Assembly (NCBI RefSeq): GCF_023065955.2
Contig: NW_026622774.1
Coordinates: forward strand, 1 to 64,000
From: Ursus arctos
Lineage: Eukaryota > Chordata > Mammalia > Carnivora > Ursidae
Direction: 5' to 3'
DNA: 64,000 bases
The notes under the pieces were generated by a model, which saw only the letters and a program-made list of their open reading frames with translations, did not search any database and was not told where the DNA came from. The first letter of the stretch is position 1. The number at the start of each line of letters is the position of its first letter. Positions 1-11,655 of the stretch are shown piece after piece. The position numbers were made by a program, and so were the translations under genes.

Positions 1-273
1 CTTCCAGAGAAGTGGAGGGCATTTGCTTTACCTTGCCACAACCACTTGTGATAGGGTCTGCACCTCAGGAAAACTGTCTCCGTGGGAAGCCGGCTTTTTG
101 CAAAAGGGTCTCAGGGCCGTGTGCCTCGGCTGTCCCTCCGTCTCCCCTAAGCACAGGGACGTGGTGAGGGGTTTAGACCATGCCTGGGCAATGTTTCTTA
201 CACCTGGGTGTGTGGCATTTTGTTGAGCTGGCTACCCCCACCTGGGATAGGTGTTCCACAGCAAGCACCTATT

Positions 274-290
274 GTTCGTCGGAAGCCGTT
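274..290 (+). other. Weak CENP-B-box-like 17-mer in subunit C
   Basis: GTTCGTCGGAAGCCGTT compared with the known box pattern NTTCGNNNNANNCGGGN matches 7 of the 9 core positions: TTCG, A, C and the second G are present, while two positions of CGGG are C and T. It recurs in every C subunit of the ATTGTTCG type. The ATTGATCG, ATTGCTCG, ATTGTCCG and GGAAGACG variants match fewer positions. It may be a coincidence; a functional box usually needs all core bases. Confidence 0.2.
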
Positions 291-549
291 TTTGCCCCAG
301 GGGTCTCCGGGCTGTGTTCGTTGGGGTTGAACTCCTGCTAGCAAAACCGCCGGGTTGAGGGAAGGGTTCAGACTGTGCCTGGGCCCTGTGGTCTCTTCCA
401 GGTCAGTGTATGGCGTTTCCTTCCCCTTGCCCCAGGCACCTGGTAGCATGTCTGCACGTGGAGAAAGACTTTCCCGTGGGAAGCCGGGTTTTGTCAAACG
501 GGTCCCAGTGCTCTGCTCCTCTCTTTTCACTCCTGCTGCCAGAAGCCCA

Positions 550-564
550 GGGAGGATGGGAGGG
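550..564 (+). other. G-run cluster at the A/B boundary, repeated in each unit
   Basis: GGGAGGATGGGAGGG contains runs of 3, 2, 3 and 3 guanines with loops of one or two bases. It could form a two-layer G-quadruplex in single-stranded DNA or RNA. It occurs once per unit at the end of subunit A. Some units weaken it: GGAAGGATGGGAGG (m2, m20), GGGAGGATGGCAGG (m22, m27-m29) and GGGATGATGGGAGG (m66, m92, m101). Structure formation is an inference from base runs only. Confidence 0.35.
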
Positions 565-3500
565 CTTAGAACATGGCTGGGCATTGTGGTTTCTTCCAGA
601 GAAGTGGAGGGCATTTGCTTTACCTTGCCACAACCACTTGGGATAGGGTCTGCACCTCAGGAAAACTGTCTCCGTGGGAAGCCGGCTTTTTGCAAAGGGG
701 TCTCAGGGCCGTGTGCCTCGGCTGTCCCTCCGGCTCCCCAAAGCACAGGGACGAGGTGAGGGGCTTAGACCATGCCTGGGCAATGTTGTTTCTTACACCT
801 GGGTGTGTGGCATTTTGTTGAGCTGGCTTCCCCCACTTGGGATAGGTGTTCCACAGCAAGCACCTATTGATCGTCGGAAGCCGTTTTTGCCTCAGGGGTC
901 TCCGGGCTGTGTTCGTTGGTGTTGAACTCCTGCTAGCAAAACCGCCGGGTTGAGGGAAGGGTTCAGACTGTGCCTGGGCCCTGTGGTCTCTTCCAGGTCA
1001 GTGTATGGCATTTCCTTCCCCTTGCCCCAGGCACCTGGGAGCATGTCTGCACGTGGAGAAAGACTTTCCCGTGGGAAGCCGGTTTTTGTCAAACGGGTCC
1101 CCGTGCTCTGCTCCTCTCTTTTCACTCCTGCTGCCAGAAGCCCAGGAAGGATGGGAGGGCTTAGAACATGGCTGGGCACTGTGGTTTCTTCCAGAGAAGT
1201 GGAGGGCATTTGCTTTACCTTGCCACAACCACTTGGGATAGGGTCTGTACCTCAGGAAAACTGTTTCCGTGGGAAGCCGGCTTTTTGCAAAGGGGTCTCA
1301 GGGCCGTGTGCCTCGGGTGTCCCTCCGGCTCCCCAAAGCACAGGGACGAGGTGAGGGGCTTAGACCATGCCTGGGCAATGTTGTTTCTTACACCTGGGTG
1401 TGTGGCATTTTGTTGAGCTGGCTACCCCCACTTGGGATAGGTGTTCCACAGCAAGCACCTATTGTCCGTCGGAAGCCGTTTTTGCCCCAGGGGTCTCCGG
1501 GCTGTGTTCGTTGGGGTTGAACTCCAGCTAGCAAAAACGCCGGGTTGAGGGAAGGGTTCAGACTGTGCCTGGGCCCTGTGGTCTCTTCCAGGTCAGTGTA
1601 TGGCATTTCCTTCCCCTTGCCCCAGGCACCTGGGAGCATGTCTGCACGTGGAGAAAGACATTCCCGTGGGAAGCCGGTTTTTGTCAAACGTTTCCCAGTG
1701 CTCTGCTCCTCTCTTTTCACTCCTGCTGCTAGAAGCCCAGGGAGGATGGGTAGGCTTAGAACATGGCTGGGCACTGTGGTTTCTTCCAGAGAAGTGGAGG
1801 GCATTTGCTCTACCTTGCCACAACCACTTGGGATAGGGTCTGCACCTCAGGAAAACTGTCTCCGTGGGAAGCCGGCTTTTTGCAAAGGGGTCTCAGGGCC
1901 GTGTGCGTCGGCTGTCCCTCCGGCTCCCCAAAGCACAGGGACGAGGTGAGGGGCTTAGACCATGCCTGGGCAATGTTGTTTCTTACACCTGGGTGTGTGG
2001 CATTTTGTTGAGCTGGCTACCCCCACTTGGGATAGGTGTTCCACAGCAAGCACCTATTGTTCGTCGGAAGCCGTTTTTGCCCCAGGGGTCTCCGGGCTAT
2101 GTTCGTTGTGGTTGAACTCCTGCTAGCAAAACCGTCGGGTTGAGGGAAGGGTTCAGACTGTGCCTGGGCCCTGTGGTCTCTTCCAGGTCAGTGTATGGCA
2201 TTTCCTTCCCCTTGCCACAGGCACCTGGGAGCATGTCTCCACGTGGAGAAAGACTTTCCCGTGGGAAGCCGGGTTTTGTCAAACGGGTCCCCGTGCTCTG
2301 CTCCTCTCTTTTCACTCCTGCTGCCAGAAGCCCAGGGAGGATGGGAGGGCTTAGAACATGGCTGGGCACTGTGGTTTCTTCCAGAGAAGTGGAGGGCATT
2401 TGCTTTACCTTGCCACAACCACTTGTGATAGGGTCTGCACCTCAGGAAAACTGTCTCCGAGGGAAGCCGGCTTTTTGCAAAAGGGTCTCAGGGCCGTGTG
2501 CCTCGGCTGTCCCTCCGTGTCCCCTAAGCACAGGGACGTGGTGAGGGGTTTAGACCATGCCTGGGCAATGTTTCTTACACCTGGGTGTGTGGCATTTTGT
2601 TGAGCTGGCTACCCCCACTTGGGATAGGCGTTCCACAGCAAGCACCTATTGTTCGTCGGAAGCCGTTTTTGCCCCAGGGGTCTCCGGGCTGTGTTCGTTG
2701 GGGTTGAACTCCTGCTAGCAAAACCGCCGGTTTGAGGGAAGGGTTCAGACTGTGCCTGGGCCCTGTGGTCTCTTCCAGGTCAGTGTATGGCATTTCCTTC
2801 CCCTTGCCCCAGGCACCTGGGAGCATGTCTGCACGTGGAGAAAGAAGTTCCCGTGGGAAGCTGGTTTTTTTCAAACGGGTCCCCGTGCTCTGCTCCTCTC
2901 TTTTCACTCCTGCTGCCAGAAGCCCAGGGAGGATGGGAGGGCTTAGAACATGGCTGGGCACTGTGGTTTCTTCCAGAGAAGTGGAGGGCATTTGCTTTAC
3001 CTTGCCACAACCACTTGGGATAGGGTCTGCACCTCAGGAAAACTGTCTCCGTGGGAAGCCGGCTTTTTGCAAAGGAGTCTCAGGGCCGTGTGCCTCGGCT
3101 GTCCCTCCGGCTCCCCAAAGCACAGGGACGAGGTGAGGCGCTTAGACCATGCCTGGGCAATGTTGTTTCTTACACCTGGGTGTGTGGCATTTTGTTGAGC
3201 TGGCTTCCCCCACTTGGGATAGGTGTTCCACATCAAGCACCTATTGATCGTCGAAAGCCTTTTTTGCCTCAGGGGTCTCCGGGCTGTGTTCGTTGGGGTT
3301 GAACTCCTGCTAGCAAAACCGCCGGGTTGAGGGAAGGGTTCAGACTGTGCCTGGGCCCTGTGGTCTCTTCCAGGTCAGTGTATGGCCTTTCCTTCCCCTT
3401 GCCACAGGCACCTGAGAGCATGTCTGCACGTGGAGAAAGACTTTCCCATGGGAAGCCGGTTTTTGTCAAACGGGTCCCCGTGCTCTGCTCCTCTCTTTTC

Positions 3501-4236
3501 ACTCCTGCTGCCAGAAGCCCAGGGAGGATGGGAGGGCTTAGAACATGGCTGGGCACTGTGGTTTCTTCCAGAGAAGTGGAGGGCATTTGCTTTACCTTGC
3601 CACAACCACTTGGGATAGGGTCTGCACCTCAGGAAAACTGTCTCCGTGGGAAGCCGGCTTTTTGCAAAGGGGTCTCAGGGCCGTGTGCCTCGGCTGTCTC
3701 TCCGGCTCCCCAAAGCACAGGGACGAGGTGAGGGGCTTAGACCCTGCCTGGGCTATTTTGTTTCTTACACCTGGGCGTGTGGCATTTTGTTGAGCTGGCT
3801 TCCCCCACTTAGGATAGGTGTTCCACAGCCAGCACCTATTGATCGTCGGAAGCCGTTTTTGCCCCAGGGGTCTCCGGGCTGTGTTCGTTGGGGTTGAACT
3901 CCTGCTATTAAAACCGCCGGGTTGAGGGAAGGGTTCAGACTGTGCCTGGGCCCTGTGGTCTCTTCCAGGTCAGTGTATGGCATTTCCTTCCCCTTGCCCC
4001 AGGCACCTGGGAGCATGTCTGCACGTGGACAAAGACTTTCCCGTGGGAAGCCGGTTTTTGTCAAACGGGTCCCCGTGCTCTGCTCCTCTCTTTTCACTCC
4101 TGCCGCCAGAAGCCCAGGGAGGATGGGAGGGCTTAGAACATGGCTGGGCACTGTGGTTTCTTCCAGAGAAGTGGAGGGCATTTGCTTTACCTTGCCACAA
4201 CCACTTGGGATAGGGTCTGCACCTCAGGAAAACTGT

Positions 4237-5944
4237 CTCCGTGGGAAGCCGGCTTTTTGCAAAGGGGTCTCAGGGCCGTGTGCCTCGGCTGTCTCTCCGG
4301 CTCCCAAAAGCACAGGGACGAGGTGAGGGGCTTAGACCATGCCTGGGCTATTTTGTTTCTTACACCTGGGCGTGTGGCATTTTGTTGAGCTGGCTTCCCC
4401 CACTTGGGATAGGTGTTCCACAGCAAGCACCTATTGATCGTCGAAAGCCGTTTTTGCCCCAGGGGTCTCCGGGCTGTGTTCGTTGGGGTTGAACTCCTGC
4501 TAGCAAAACCGCCGGGTTGAGGGAAGGGTTCAGACTGTGCCTGGGCCCTGTGGTCTCTTCCAGGTCAGTGTATGGCATTTCCTTCCCCTTGCCCCAGGCA
4601 CCTGGGAGCATGTCTGCACGTGGACAAAGACTTTCCCGTGGGAAGCCGGTTTTTGTCAAACGGGTCCCCGTGCTCTGCTCCTCTCTTTTCACTCCTGCCG
4701 CCAGAAGCCCAGGGAGGATGGGAGGGCTTAGAACATGGCTGGGCACTGTGGTTTCTTCCAGAGAAGTGGAGGGCATTTGCTTTACCTTGCCACAACCACT
4801 TGGGATAGGGTCTGCACCTCAGGAAAACTGTTTCCGTGGGAAGCCGGCTTTTTGCAAAGGGGTCTCAGGGCCGTGTGCCTCGGGTGTCCCTCCGGCTCCC
4901 CAAAGCACAGGGACGAGGTGAGGGGCTTAGACCATGCCTGGGCAATGTTGTTTCTTACACCTGGGTGTGTGGCATTTTGTTGAGCTGGCTACCCCCACTT
5001 GGGATAGGTGTTCCACAGCAAGCACCTATTGTCCGTCGGAAGCCGTTTTTGCCCCAGGGGTCTCCGGGCTGTGTTCGTTGGGGTTGAACTCCAGCTAGCA
5101 AAAACGCCGGGTTGAGGGAAGGGTTCAGACTGTGCCTGGGCCCTGTGGTCTCTTCCAGGTCAGTGTATGGCATTTCCTTCCCCTTGCCCCAGGCACCTGG
5201 GAGCATGTCTGCACGTGGAGAAAGACTTTCCCGTGGGAAGCCGGTTTTTGTCAAACGTTTCCCAGTGCTCTGCTCCTCTCTTTTCACTCCTGCTGCTAGA
5301 AGCCCAGGGAGGATGGGTAGGCTTAGAACATGGCTGGGCGCTGTGGTTTCTTCCAGAGAAGTGGAGGGCATTTGCTTTACCTTGCCACAACCACTTGGGA
5401 TAGGGTCTGCACCTCAGGAAAACTGTCTCCGTGGGAAGCCGGCTTTTTGCAAAGGGGTCTCAGGGCCGTGTGCGTCGGCTGTCCCTCCGGCTCCCCAAAG
5501 CACAGGGACGAGGTGAGGGGCTTAGACCATGCCTGGGCAATGTTGTTTCTTACACCTGGGTGTGTGGCATTTTGTTGAGCTGGCTACCCCCACTTGGGAT
5601 AGGTGTTCCACAGCAAGCACCTATTGTTCGTCGGAAGCCGTTTTTGCCCCAGGGGTCTCCGGGCTATGTTCGTTGTGGTTGAACTCCTGCTAGCAAAACC
5701 GTCGGGTTGAGGGAAGGGTTCAGACTGTGCCTGGGCCCTGTGGTCTCTTCCAGGTCAGTGTATGGCATTTCCTTCCCCTTGCCACAGGCACCTGGGAGCA
5801 TGTCTGCACGTGGAGAAAGACTTTCCCGTGGGAAGCCGGGTTTTGTCAAACGGGTCCCCGTGCTCTGCTCCTCTCTTTTCACTCCTGCTGCCAGAAGCCC
5901 AGGGAGGATGGGAGGGCTTAGAACATGGCTGGGCACTGTGGTTT
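4237..5944. repeat. Units m7B-m10, related to m1-m4 at 3,567 bp
   Basis: Units m8, m9 and m10 match m2, m3 and m4 at an offset of 3,567 bp (6 units), but with several substitutions each, for example GACAAAGAC in m8 against GAGAAAGAC in m2. m9 and m3 share the rare CAAACGTTTCCC variant, and m10 and m4 share the 592-bp deletion. This older 6-unit relation lies inside the younger 10-unit Block I duplication. Confidence 0.85.
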
Positions 5945-8900
5945 CTTCCAGAGAAGTGGAGGGCATTTGCTTTACCTTGCCACAACCACTTGTGATAGGG
6001 TCTGCACCTCAGGAAAACTGTCTCCGTGGGAAGCCGGCTTTTTGCAAAAGGGTCTCAGGGCCGTGTGCCTCGGCTGTCCCTCCGTCTCCCCTAAGCACAG
6101 GGACGTGGTGAGGGGTTTAGACCATGCCTGGGCAATGTTTCTTACACCTGGGTGTGTGGCATTTTGTTGAGCTGGCTACCCCCACCTGGGATAGGTGTTC
6201 CACAGCAAGCACCTATTGTTCGTCGGAAGCCGTTTTTGCCCCAGGGGTCTCCGGGCTGTGTTCGTTGGGGTTGAACTCCTGCTAGCAAAACCGCCGGGTT
6301 GAGGGAAGGGTTCAGACTGTGCCTGGGCCCTGTGGTCTCTTCCAGGTCAGTGTATGGCGTTTCCTTCCCCTTGCCCCAGGCACCTGGTAGCATGTCTGCA
6401 CGTGGAGAAAGACTTTCCCGTGGGAAGCCGGGTTTTGTCAAACGGGTCCCAGTGCTCTGCTCCTCTCTTTTCACTCCTGCTGCCAGAAGCCCAGGGAGGA
6501 TGGGAGGGCTTAGAACATGGCTGGGCATTGTGGTTTCTTCCAGAGAAGTGGAGGGCATTTGCTTTACCTTGCCACAACCACTTGGGATAGGGTCTGCACC
6601 TCAGGAAAACTGTCTCCGTGGGAAGCCGGCTTTTTGCAAAGGGGTCTCAGGGCCGTGTGCCTCGGCTGTCCCTCCGGCTCCCCAAAGCACAGGGACGAGG
6701 TGAGGGGCTTAGACCATGCCTGGGCAATGTTGTTTCTTACACCTGGGTGTGTGGCATTTTGTTGAGCTGGCTTCCCCCACTTGGGATAGGTGTTCCACAG
6801 CAAGCACCTATTGATCGTCGGAAGCCGTTTTTGCCTCAGGGGTCTCCGGGCTGTGTTCGTTGGTGTTGAACTCCTGCTAGCAAAACCGCCGGGTTGAGGG
6901 AAGGGTTCAGACTGTGCCTGGGCCCTGTGGTCTCTTCCAGGTCAGTGTATGGCATTTCCTTCCCCTTGCCCCAGGCACCTGGGAGCATGTCTGCACGTGG
7001 AGAAAGACTTTCCCGTGGGAAGCCGGTTTTTGTCAAACGGGTCCCCGTGCTCTGCTCCTCTCTTTTCACTCCTGCTGCCAGAAGCCCAGGAAGGATGGGA
7101 GGGCTTAGAACATGGCTGGGCACTGTGGTTTCTTCCAGAGAAGTGGAGGGCATTTGCTTTACCTTGCCACAACCACTTGGGATAGGGTCTGTACCTCAGG
7201 AAAACTGTTTCCGTGGGAAGCCGGCTTTTTGCAAAGGGGTCTCAGGGCCGTGTGCCTCGGGTGTCCCTCCGGCTCCCCAAAGCACAGGGACGAGGTGAGG
7301 GGCTTAGACCATGCCTGGGCAATGTTGTTTCTTACACCTGGGTGTGTGGCATTTTGTTGAGCTGGCTACCCCCACTTGGGATAGGTGTTCCACAGCAAGC
7401 ACCTATTGTCCGTCGGAAGCCGTTTTTGCCCCAGGGGTCTCCGGGCTGTGTTCGTTGGGGTTGAACTCCAGCTAGCAAAAACGCCGGGTTGAGGGAAGGG
7501 TTCAGACTGTGCCTGGGCCCTGTGGTCTCTTCCAGGTCAGTGTATGGCATTTCCTTCCCCTTGCCCCAGGCACCTGGGAGCATGTCTGCACGTGGAGAAA
7601 GACATTCCCGTGGGAAGCCGGTTTTTGTCAAACGTTTCCCAGTGCTCTGCTCCTCTCTTTTCACTCCTGCTGCTAGAAGCCCAGGGAGGATGGGTAGGCT
7701 TAGAACATGGCTGGGCACTGTGGTTTCTTCCAGAGAAGTGGAGGGCATTTGCTCTACCTTGCCACAACCACTTGGGATAGGGTCTGCACCTCAGGAAAAC
7801 TGTCTCCGTGGGAAGCCGGCTTTTTGCAAAGGGGTCTCAGGGCCGTGTGCGTCGGCTGTCCCTCCGGCTCCCCAAAGCACAGGGACGAGGTGAGGGGCTT
7901 AGACCATGCCTGGGCAATGTTGTTTCTTACACCTGGGTGTGTGGCATTTTGTTGAGCTGGCTACCCCCACTTGGGATAGGTGTTCCACAGCAAGCACCTA
8001 TTGTTCGTCGGAAGCCGTTTTTGCCCCAGGGGTCTCCGGGCTATGTTCGTTGTGGTTGAACTCCTGCTAGCAAAACCGTCGGGTTGAGGGAAGGGTTCAG
8101 ACTGTGCCTGGGCCCTGTGGTCTCTTCCAGGTCAGTGTATGGCATTTCCTTCCCCTTGCCACAGGCACCTGGGAGCATGTCTCCACGTGGAGAAAGACTT
8201 TCCCGTGGGAAGCCGGGTTTTGTCAAACGGGTCCCCGTGCTCTGCTCCTCTCTTTTCACTCCTGCTGCCAGAAGCCCAGGGAGGATGGGAGGGCTTAGAA
8301 CATGGCTGGGCACTGTGGTTTCTTCCAGAGAAGTGGAGGGCATTTGCTTTACCTTGCCACAACCACTTGTGATAGGGTCTGCACCTCAGGAAAACTGTCT
8401 CCGAGGGAAGCCGGCTTTTTGCAAAAGGGTCTCAGGGCCGTGTGCCTCGGCTGTCCCTCCGTGTCCCCTAAGCACAGGGACGTGGTGAGGGGTTTAGACC
8501 ATGCCTGGGCAATGTTTCTTACACCTGGGTGTGTGGCATTTTGTTGAGCTGGCTACCCCCACTTGGGATAGGCGTTCCACAGCAAGCACCTATTGTTCGT
8601 CGGAAGCCGTTTTTGCCCCAGGGGTCTCCGGGCTGTGTTCGTTGGGGTTGAACTCCTGCTAGCAAAACCGCCGGTTTGAGGGAAGGGTTCAGACTGTGCC
8701 TGGGCCCTGTGGTCTCTTCCAGGTCAGTGTATGGCATTTCCTTCCCCTTGCCCCAGGCACCTGGGAGCATGTCTGCACGTGGAGAAAGAAGTTCCCGTGG
8801 GAAGCTGGTTTTTTTCAAACGGGTCCCCGTGCTCTGCTCCTCTCTTTTCACTCCTGCTGCCAGAAGCCCAGGGAGGATGGGAGGGCTTAGAACATGGCTG

Positions 8901-10180
8901 GGCACTGTGGTTTCTTCCAGAGAAGTGGAGGGCATTTGCTTTACCTTGCCACAACCACTTGGGATAGGGTCTGCACCTCAGGAAAACTGTCTCCGTGGGA
9001 AGCCGGCTTTTTGCAAAGGAGTCTCAGGGCCGTGTGCCTCGGCTGTCCCTCCGGCTCCCCAAAGCACAGGGACGAGGTGAGGCGCTTAGACCATGCCTGG
9101 GCAATGTTGTTTCTTACACCTGGGTGTGTGGCATTTTGTTGAGCTGGCTTCCCCCACTTGGGATAGGTGTTCCACATCAAGCACCTATTGATCGTCGAAA
9201 GCCTTTTTTGCCTCAGGGGTCTCCGGGCTGTGTTCGTTGGGGTTGAACTCCTGCTAGCAAAACCGCCGGGTTGAGGGAAGGGTTCAGACTGTGCCTGGGC
9301 CCTGTGGTCTCTTCCAGGTCAGTGTATGGCCTTTCCTTCCCCTTGCCACAGGCACCTGAGAGCATGTCTGCACGTGGAGAAAGACTTTCCCATGGGAAGC
9401 CGGTTTTTGTCAAACGGGTCCCCGTGCTCTGCTCCTCTCTTTTCACTCCTGCTGCCAGAAGCCCAGGGAGGATGGGAGGGCTTAGAACATGGCTGGGCAC
9501 TGTGGTTTCTTCCAGAGAAGTGGAGGGCATTTGCTTTACCTTGCCACAACCACTTGGGATAGGGTCTGCACCTCAGGAAAACTGTCTCCGTGGGAAGCCG
9601 GCTTTTTGCAAAGGGGTCTCAGGGCCGTGTGCCTCGGCTGTCTCTCCGGCTCCCCAAAGCACAGGGACGAGGTGAGGGGCTTAGACCCTGCCTGGGCTAT
9701 TTTGTTTCTTACACCTGGGCGTGTGGCATTTTGTTGAGCTGGCTTCCCCCACTTAGGATAGGTGTTCCACAGCCAGCACCTATTGATCGTCGGAAGCCGT
9801 TTTTGCCCCAGGGGTCTCCGGGCTGTGTTCGTTGGGGTTGAACTCCTGCTATTAAAACCGCCGGGTTGAGGGAAGGGTTCAGACTGTGCCTGGGCCCTGT
9901 GGTCTCTTCCAGGTCAGTGTATGGCATTTCCTTCCCCTTGCCCCAGGCACCTGGGAGCATGTCTGCACGTGGACAAAGACTTTCCCGTGGGAAGCCGGTT
10001 TTTGTCAAACGGGTCCCCGTGCTCTGCTCCTCTCTTTTCACTCCTGCCGCCAGAAGCCCAGGGAGGATGGGAGGGCTTAGAACATGGCTGGGCACTGTGG
10101 TTTCTTCCAGAGAAGTGGAGGGCATTTGCTTTACCTTGCCACAACCACTTGGGATAGGGTCTGCACCTCAGGAAAACTGT
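5945..10180. repeat. Block I, copy 2 (7.1 units)
   Basis: Copy of 1-4236. It follows copy 1 after exactly ten units and includes the B and C part of m10, m11-m16 and the first half of m17. After 10180 the sequence no longer follows copy 1 in register: it switches to the equivalent of m8 rather than m7, so the second copy lacks about one unit at this point. Confidence 0.93.
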
Positions 10181-10469
10181 TTCCGTGGGAAGCCGGCTTT
10201 TTGCAAAGGGGTCTCAGGGCCGTGTGCCTCGGGTGTCCCTCCGGCTCCCCAAAGCACAGGGACGAGGTGAGGGGCTTAGACCATGCCTGGGCAATATTGT
10301 TTCTTACACCTGGGTGTGTGGCATTTTGTTGAGCTGGCTACCCCCACTTGGGATAGGTGTTCCACAGCAAGCACCTATTGTCCTTCGGAAGCCGTTTTTG
10401 CCCCAGGGGTCTCCGGGCTGTGTTCGTTGGGGTTGAACTCCAGCTAGCAAAAACGCCGGGTTGAGGGAA
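9875..10469. repeat. m17, chimeric unit (m7-like start, m8-like end)
   Basis: The A part and early B match m7, following the unit-end marker GCTATTAAAAC just upstream. From 10181 the B and C parts match m8: CTGTTTCC, GCCTCGGGTGTCC, ATTGTCC and the CCAGCTAGCAAAAACG end. It adds private changes GCAATATTG and TCCTTCGG. This is the pattern expected when two out-of-register units recombine and delete the material between them. Confidence 0.8.
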
Positions 10470-11061
10470 GGGTTCAGACTGTGCCTGGGCCCTGTGGTCT
10501 CTTCCAGGTCAGTGTATGGCATTTCCTTCCCCTTGCCACAGGCACCTGGGAGCCTGTCTGCACGTGGAGAAAGACTTTCCCGTGGGAAGCCGGGTTTTGT
10601 CAAACGGGTCCCCGTGCTCTGCTCCTCTCTTTTCACTCCTGCTGCCAGAAGCCCAGGGAGGATGGGAGGGCTTAGAACATGGCTGGGCACTGTGGTTTCT
10701 TCCAGAGAAGTGGAGGGCATTTGCTTTACCTTGCCACAACCACTTGTGATAGGGTCTGCACCTCAGGAAAACTGTCTCCGTGGGAAGCCGGCTTTGTGCA
10801 AAAGGGTCTCAGGGCCGTGTGCCTCGGCTGTCCCTCCGTCTCCCCTAAGCACAGGGACGTGGTGAGGGGTTTAGACCATGCCTGGGCAATGTTTCTTACA
10901 CCTGGGTGTGTGGCATTTTGTTGAGCTGGCTACCCCCACTTGGGATAGGCGTTCCACAGCAAGCACCTATTGTTCGTCGGAAGCCGTTTTTGCCCCAGGG
11001 GTCTCCGGGCTGTGTTCGTTGGGGTTGAACTCCTGCTAGCAAAACCGCCGGTTTGAGGGAA
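10470..11061. repeat. m18, 592-bp unit at the Block I / Block II boundary
   Basis: It is preceded by an m8/m9-type C end (CCAGCTAGCAAAAACG) but has an m10-type body: GCCACAGG, CACTTGTGATAGG, CCCCTAAGCACAGGGACGTGG and the three-base deletion. Private marks are AGCCTGTCTG at 10551-10560 and CTTTGTGCAAAAGG. The second mark is shared with m31, the matching unit in Block II copy 2. It is therefore a second join point, about one unit after m17. Confidence 0.8.
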
Positions 11062-11655
11062 GGGTTCAGACTGTGCCTGGGCCCTGTGGTCTCTTCCAGG
11101 TCAGTGTATGGCATTTCCTTCCCCTTGCCACAGGCACCTGGGAGCATGTCTGCACGTGGAGAAAGACTTTCCGTGGGAAGCCGGTTTTTGTCAAACGGGT
11201 CCCAGTGCTCTGCTCCTCTCTTTTCACTCCTGCTGCCAGAAGCCCAGGGAGGATGGGAGGGCTTATAACATGGCTGGGCACTGTGGTTTCTTCCAGAGAA
11301 GTGGAGGGCATTTGCTTTACCTTGCCACAACCACTTAGGATAGGGTCTTCACCTCAGGAAAACTGTCTCCGTGGGAAGCCAGCTTTTTGCAAAGGGGTCT
11401 CAGGGCCGTCGGCCTCGGGTGTCCCTCCGGCTCCCCAAAGCACAGGGACGAGGTGAGGGGCTTAGACCATGCCAGGGCAATGTTGTTTCTTACACCTGGG
11501 TGTGTGGCATTTTGTTGACCTGGCTACCCCCACTTGGGATAGGTGTTCCACAGCAAGCACCTATTGTTCGTCGGAAGCCGTTTTTGCCCCAGGGGTCTCC
11601 GGGCTATGTTCGTTGGGGTTGAACTCCTGCTAGCAAAACCGCCGGGTTGAGGGAA
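11062..11655. repeat. m19, 594-bp unit with a deletion in the CCCGTGGG motif
   Basis: It lacks one C in GACTTTCCCGTGGG, giving GACTTTCCGTGGG, and has GGCTTATAACATGG and GGGTCTTCACC as private marks. The only other unit with these is m32 (18789-19382), its Block II partner. C has TTGACCTGGC, the variant typical of this block. Confidence 0.85.

Larger units (their letters stand above)
1..4236. repeat. Block I, copy 1 (7.1 units)
   Basis: This stretch recurs at 5945-10180 with an offset of 5,944 bp. I found no difference across the compared translations and the lines I read. The first difference is at 4237 (C, against T at 10181). The left edge lies outside the window. It includes the truncated unit m0 (1-363), which is of the 592-bp type, and units m1-m6 with part of m7. 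A unique marker shared by both copies is GCTATTAAAAC (near 3906 and 9850) in place of GCTAGCAAAAC. Confidence 0.93.

Noticed and set aside
395..412. Splice-site-like strings TCTCTTCCAG and CAGGTCAGT in subunit A
   Set aside because: They resemble acceptor and donor sites, but they occur in every unit with no exon between them that keeps a frame. Chance resemblance in a pyrimidine-rich repeat is enough.
355..759. Recurring open frames of 134 codons (+) and 138 codons (-) in most units, with TTG or ATG starts
   Set aside because: The unit length of 595, 594 or 592 bp is not kept in frame, several frames are open at once on both strands, and indels of one base are tolerated freely. The frames recur only because the DNA repeats. 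No recognisable domain or signal is present.
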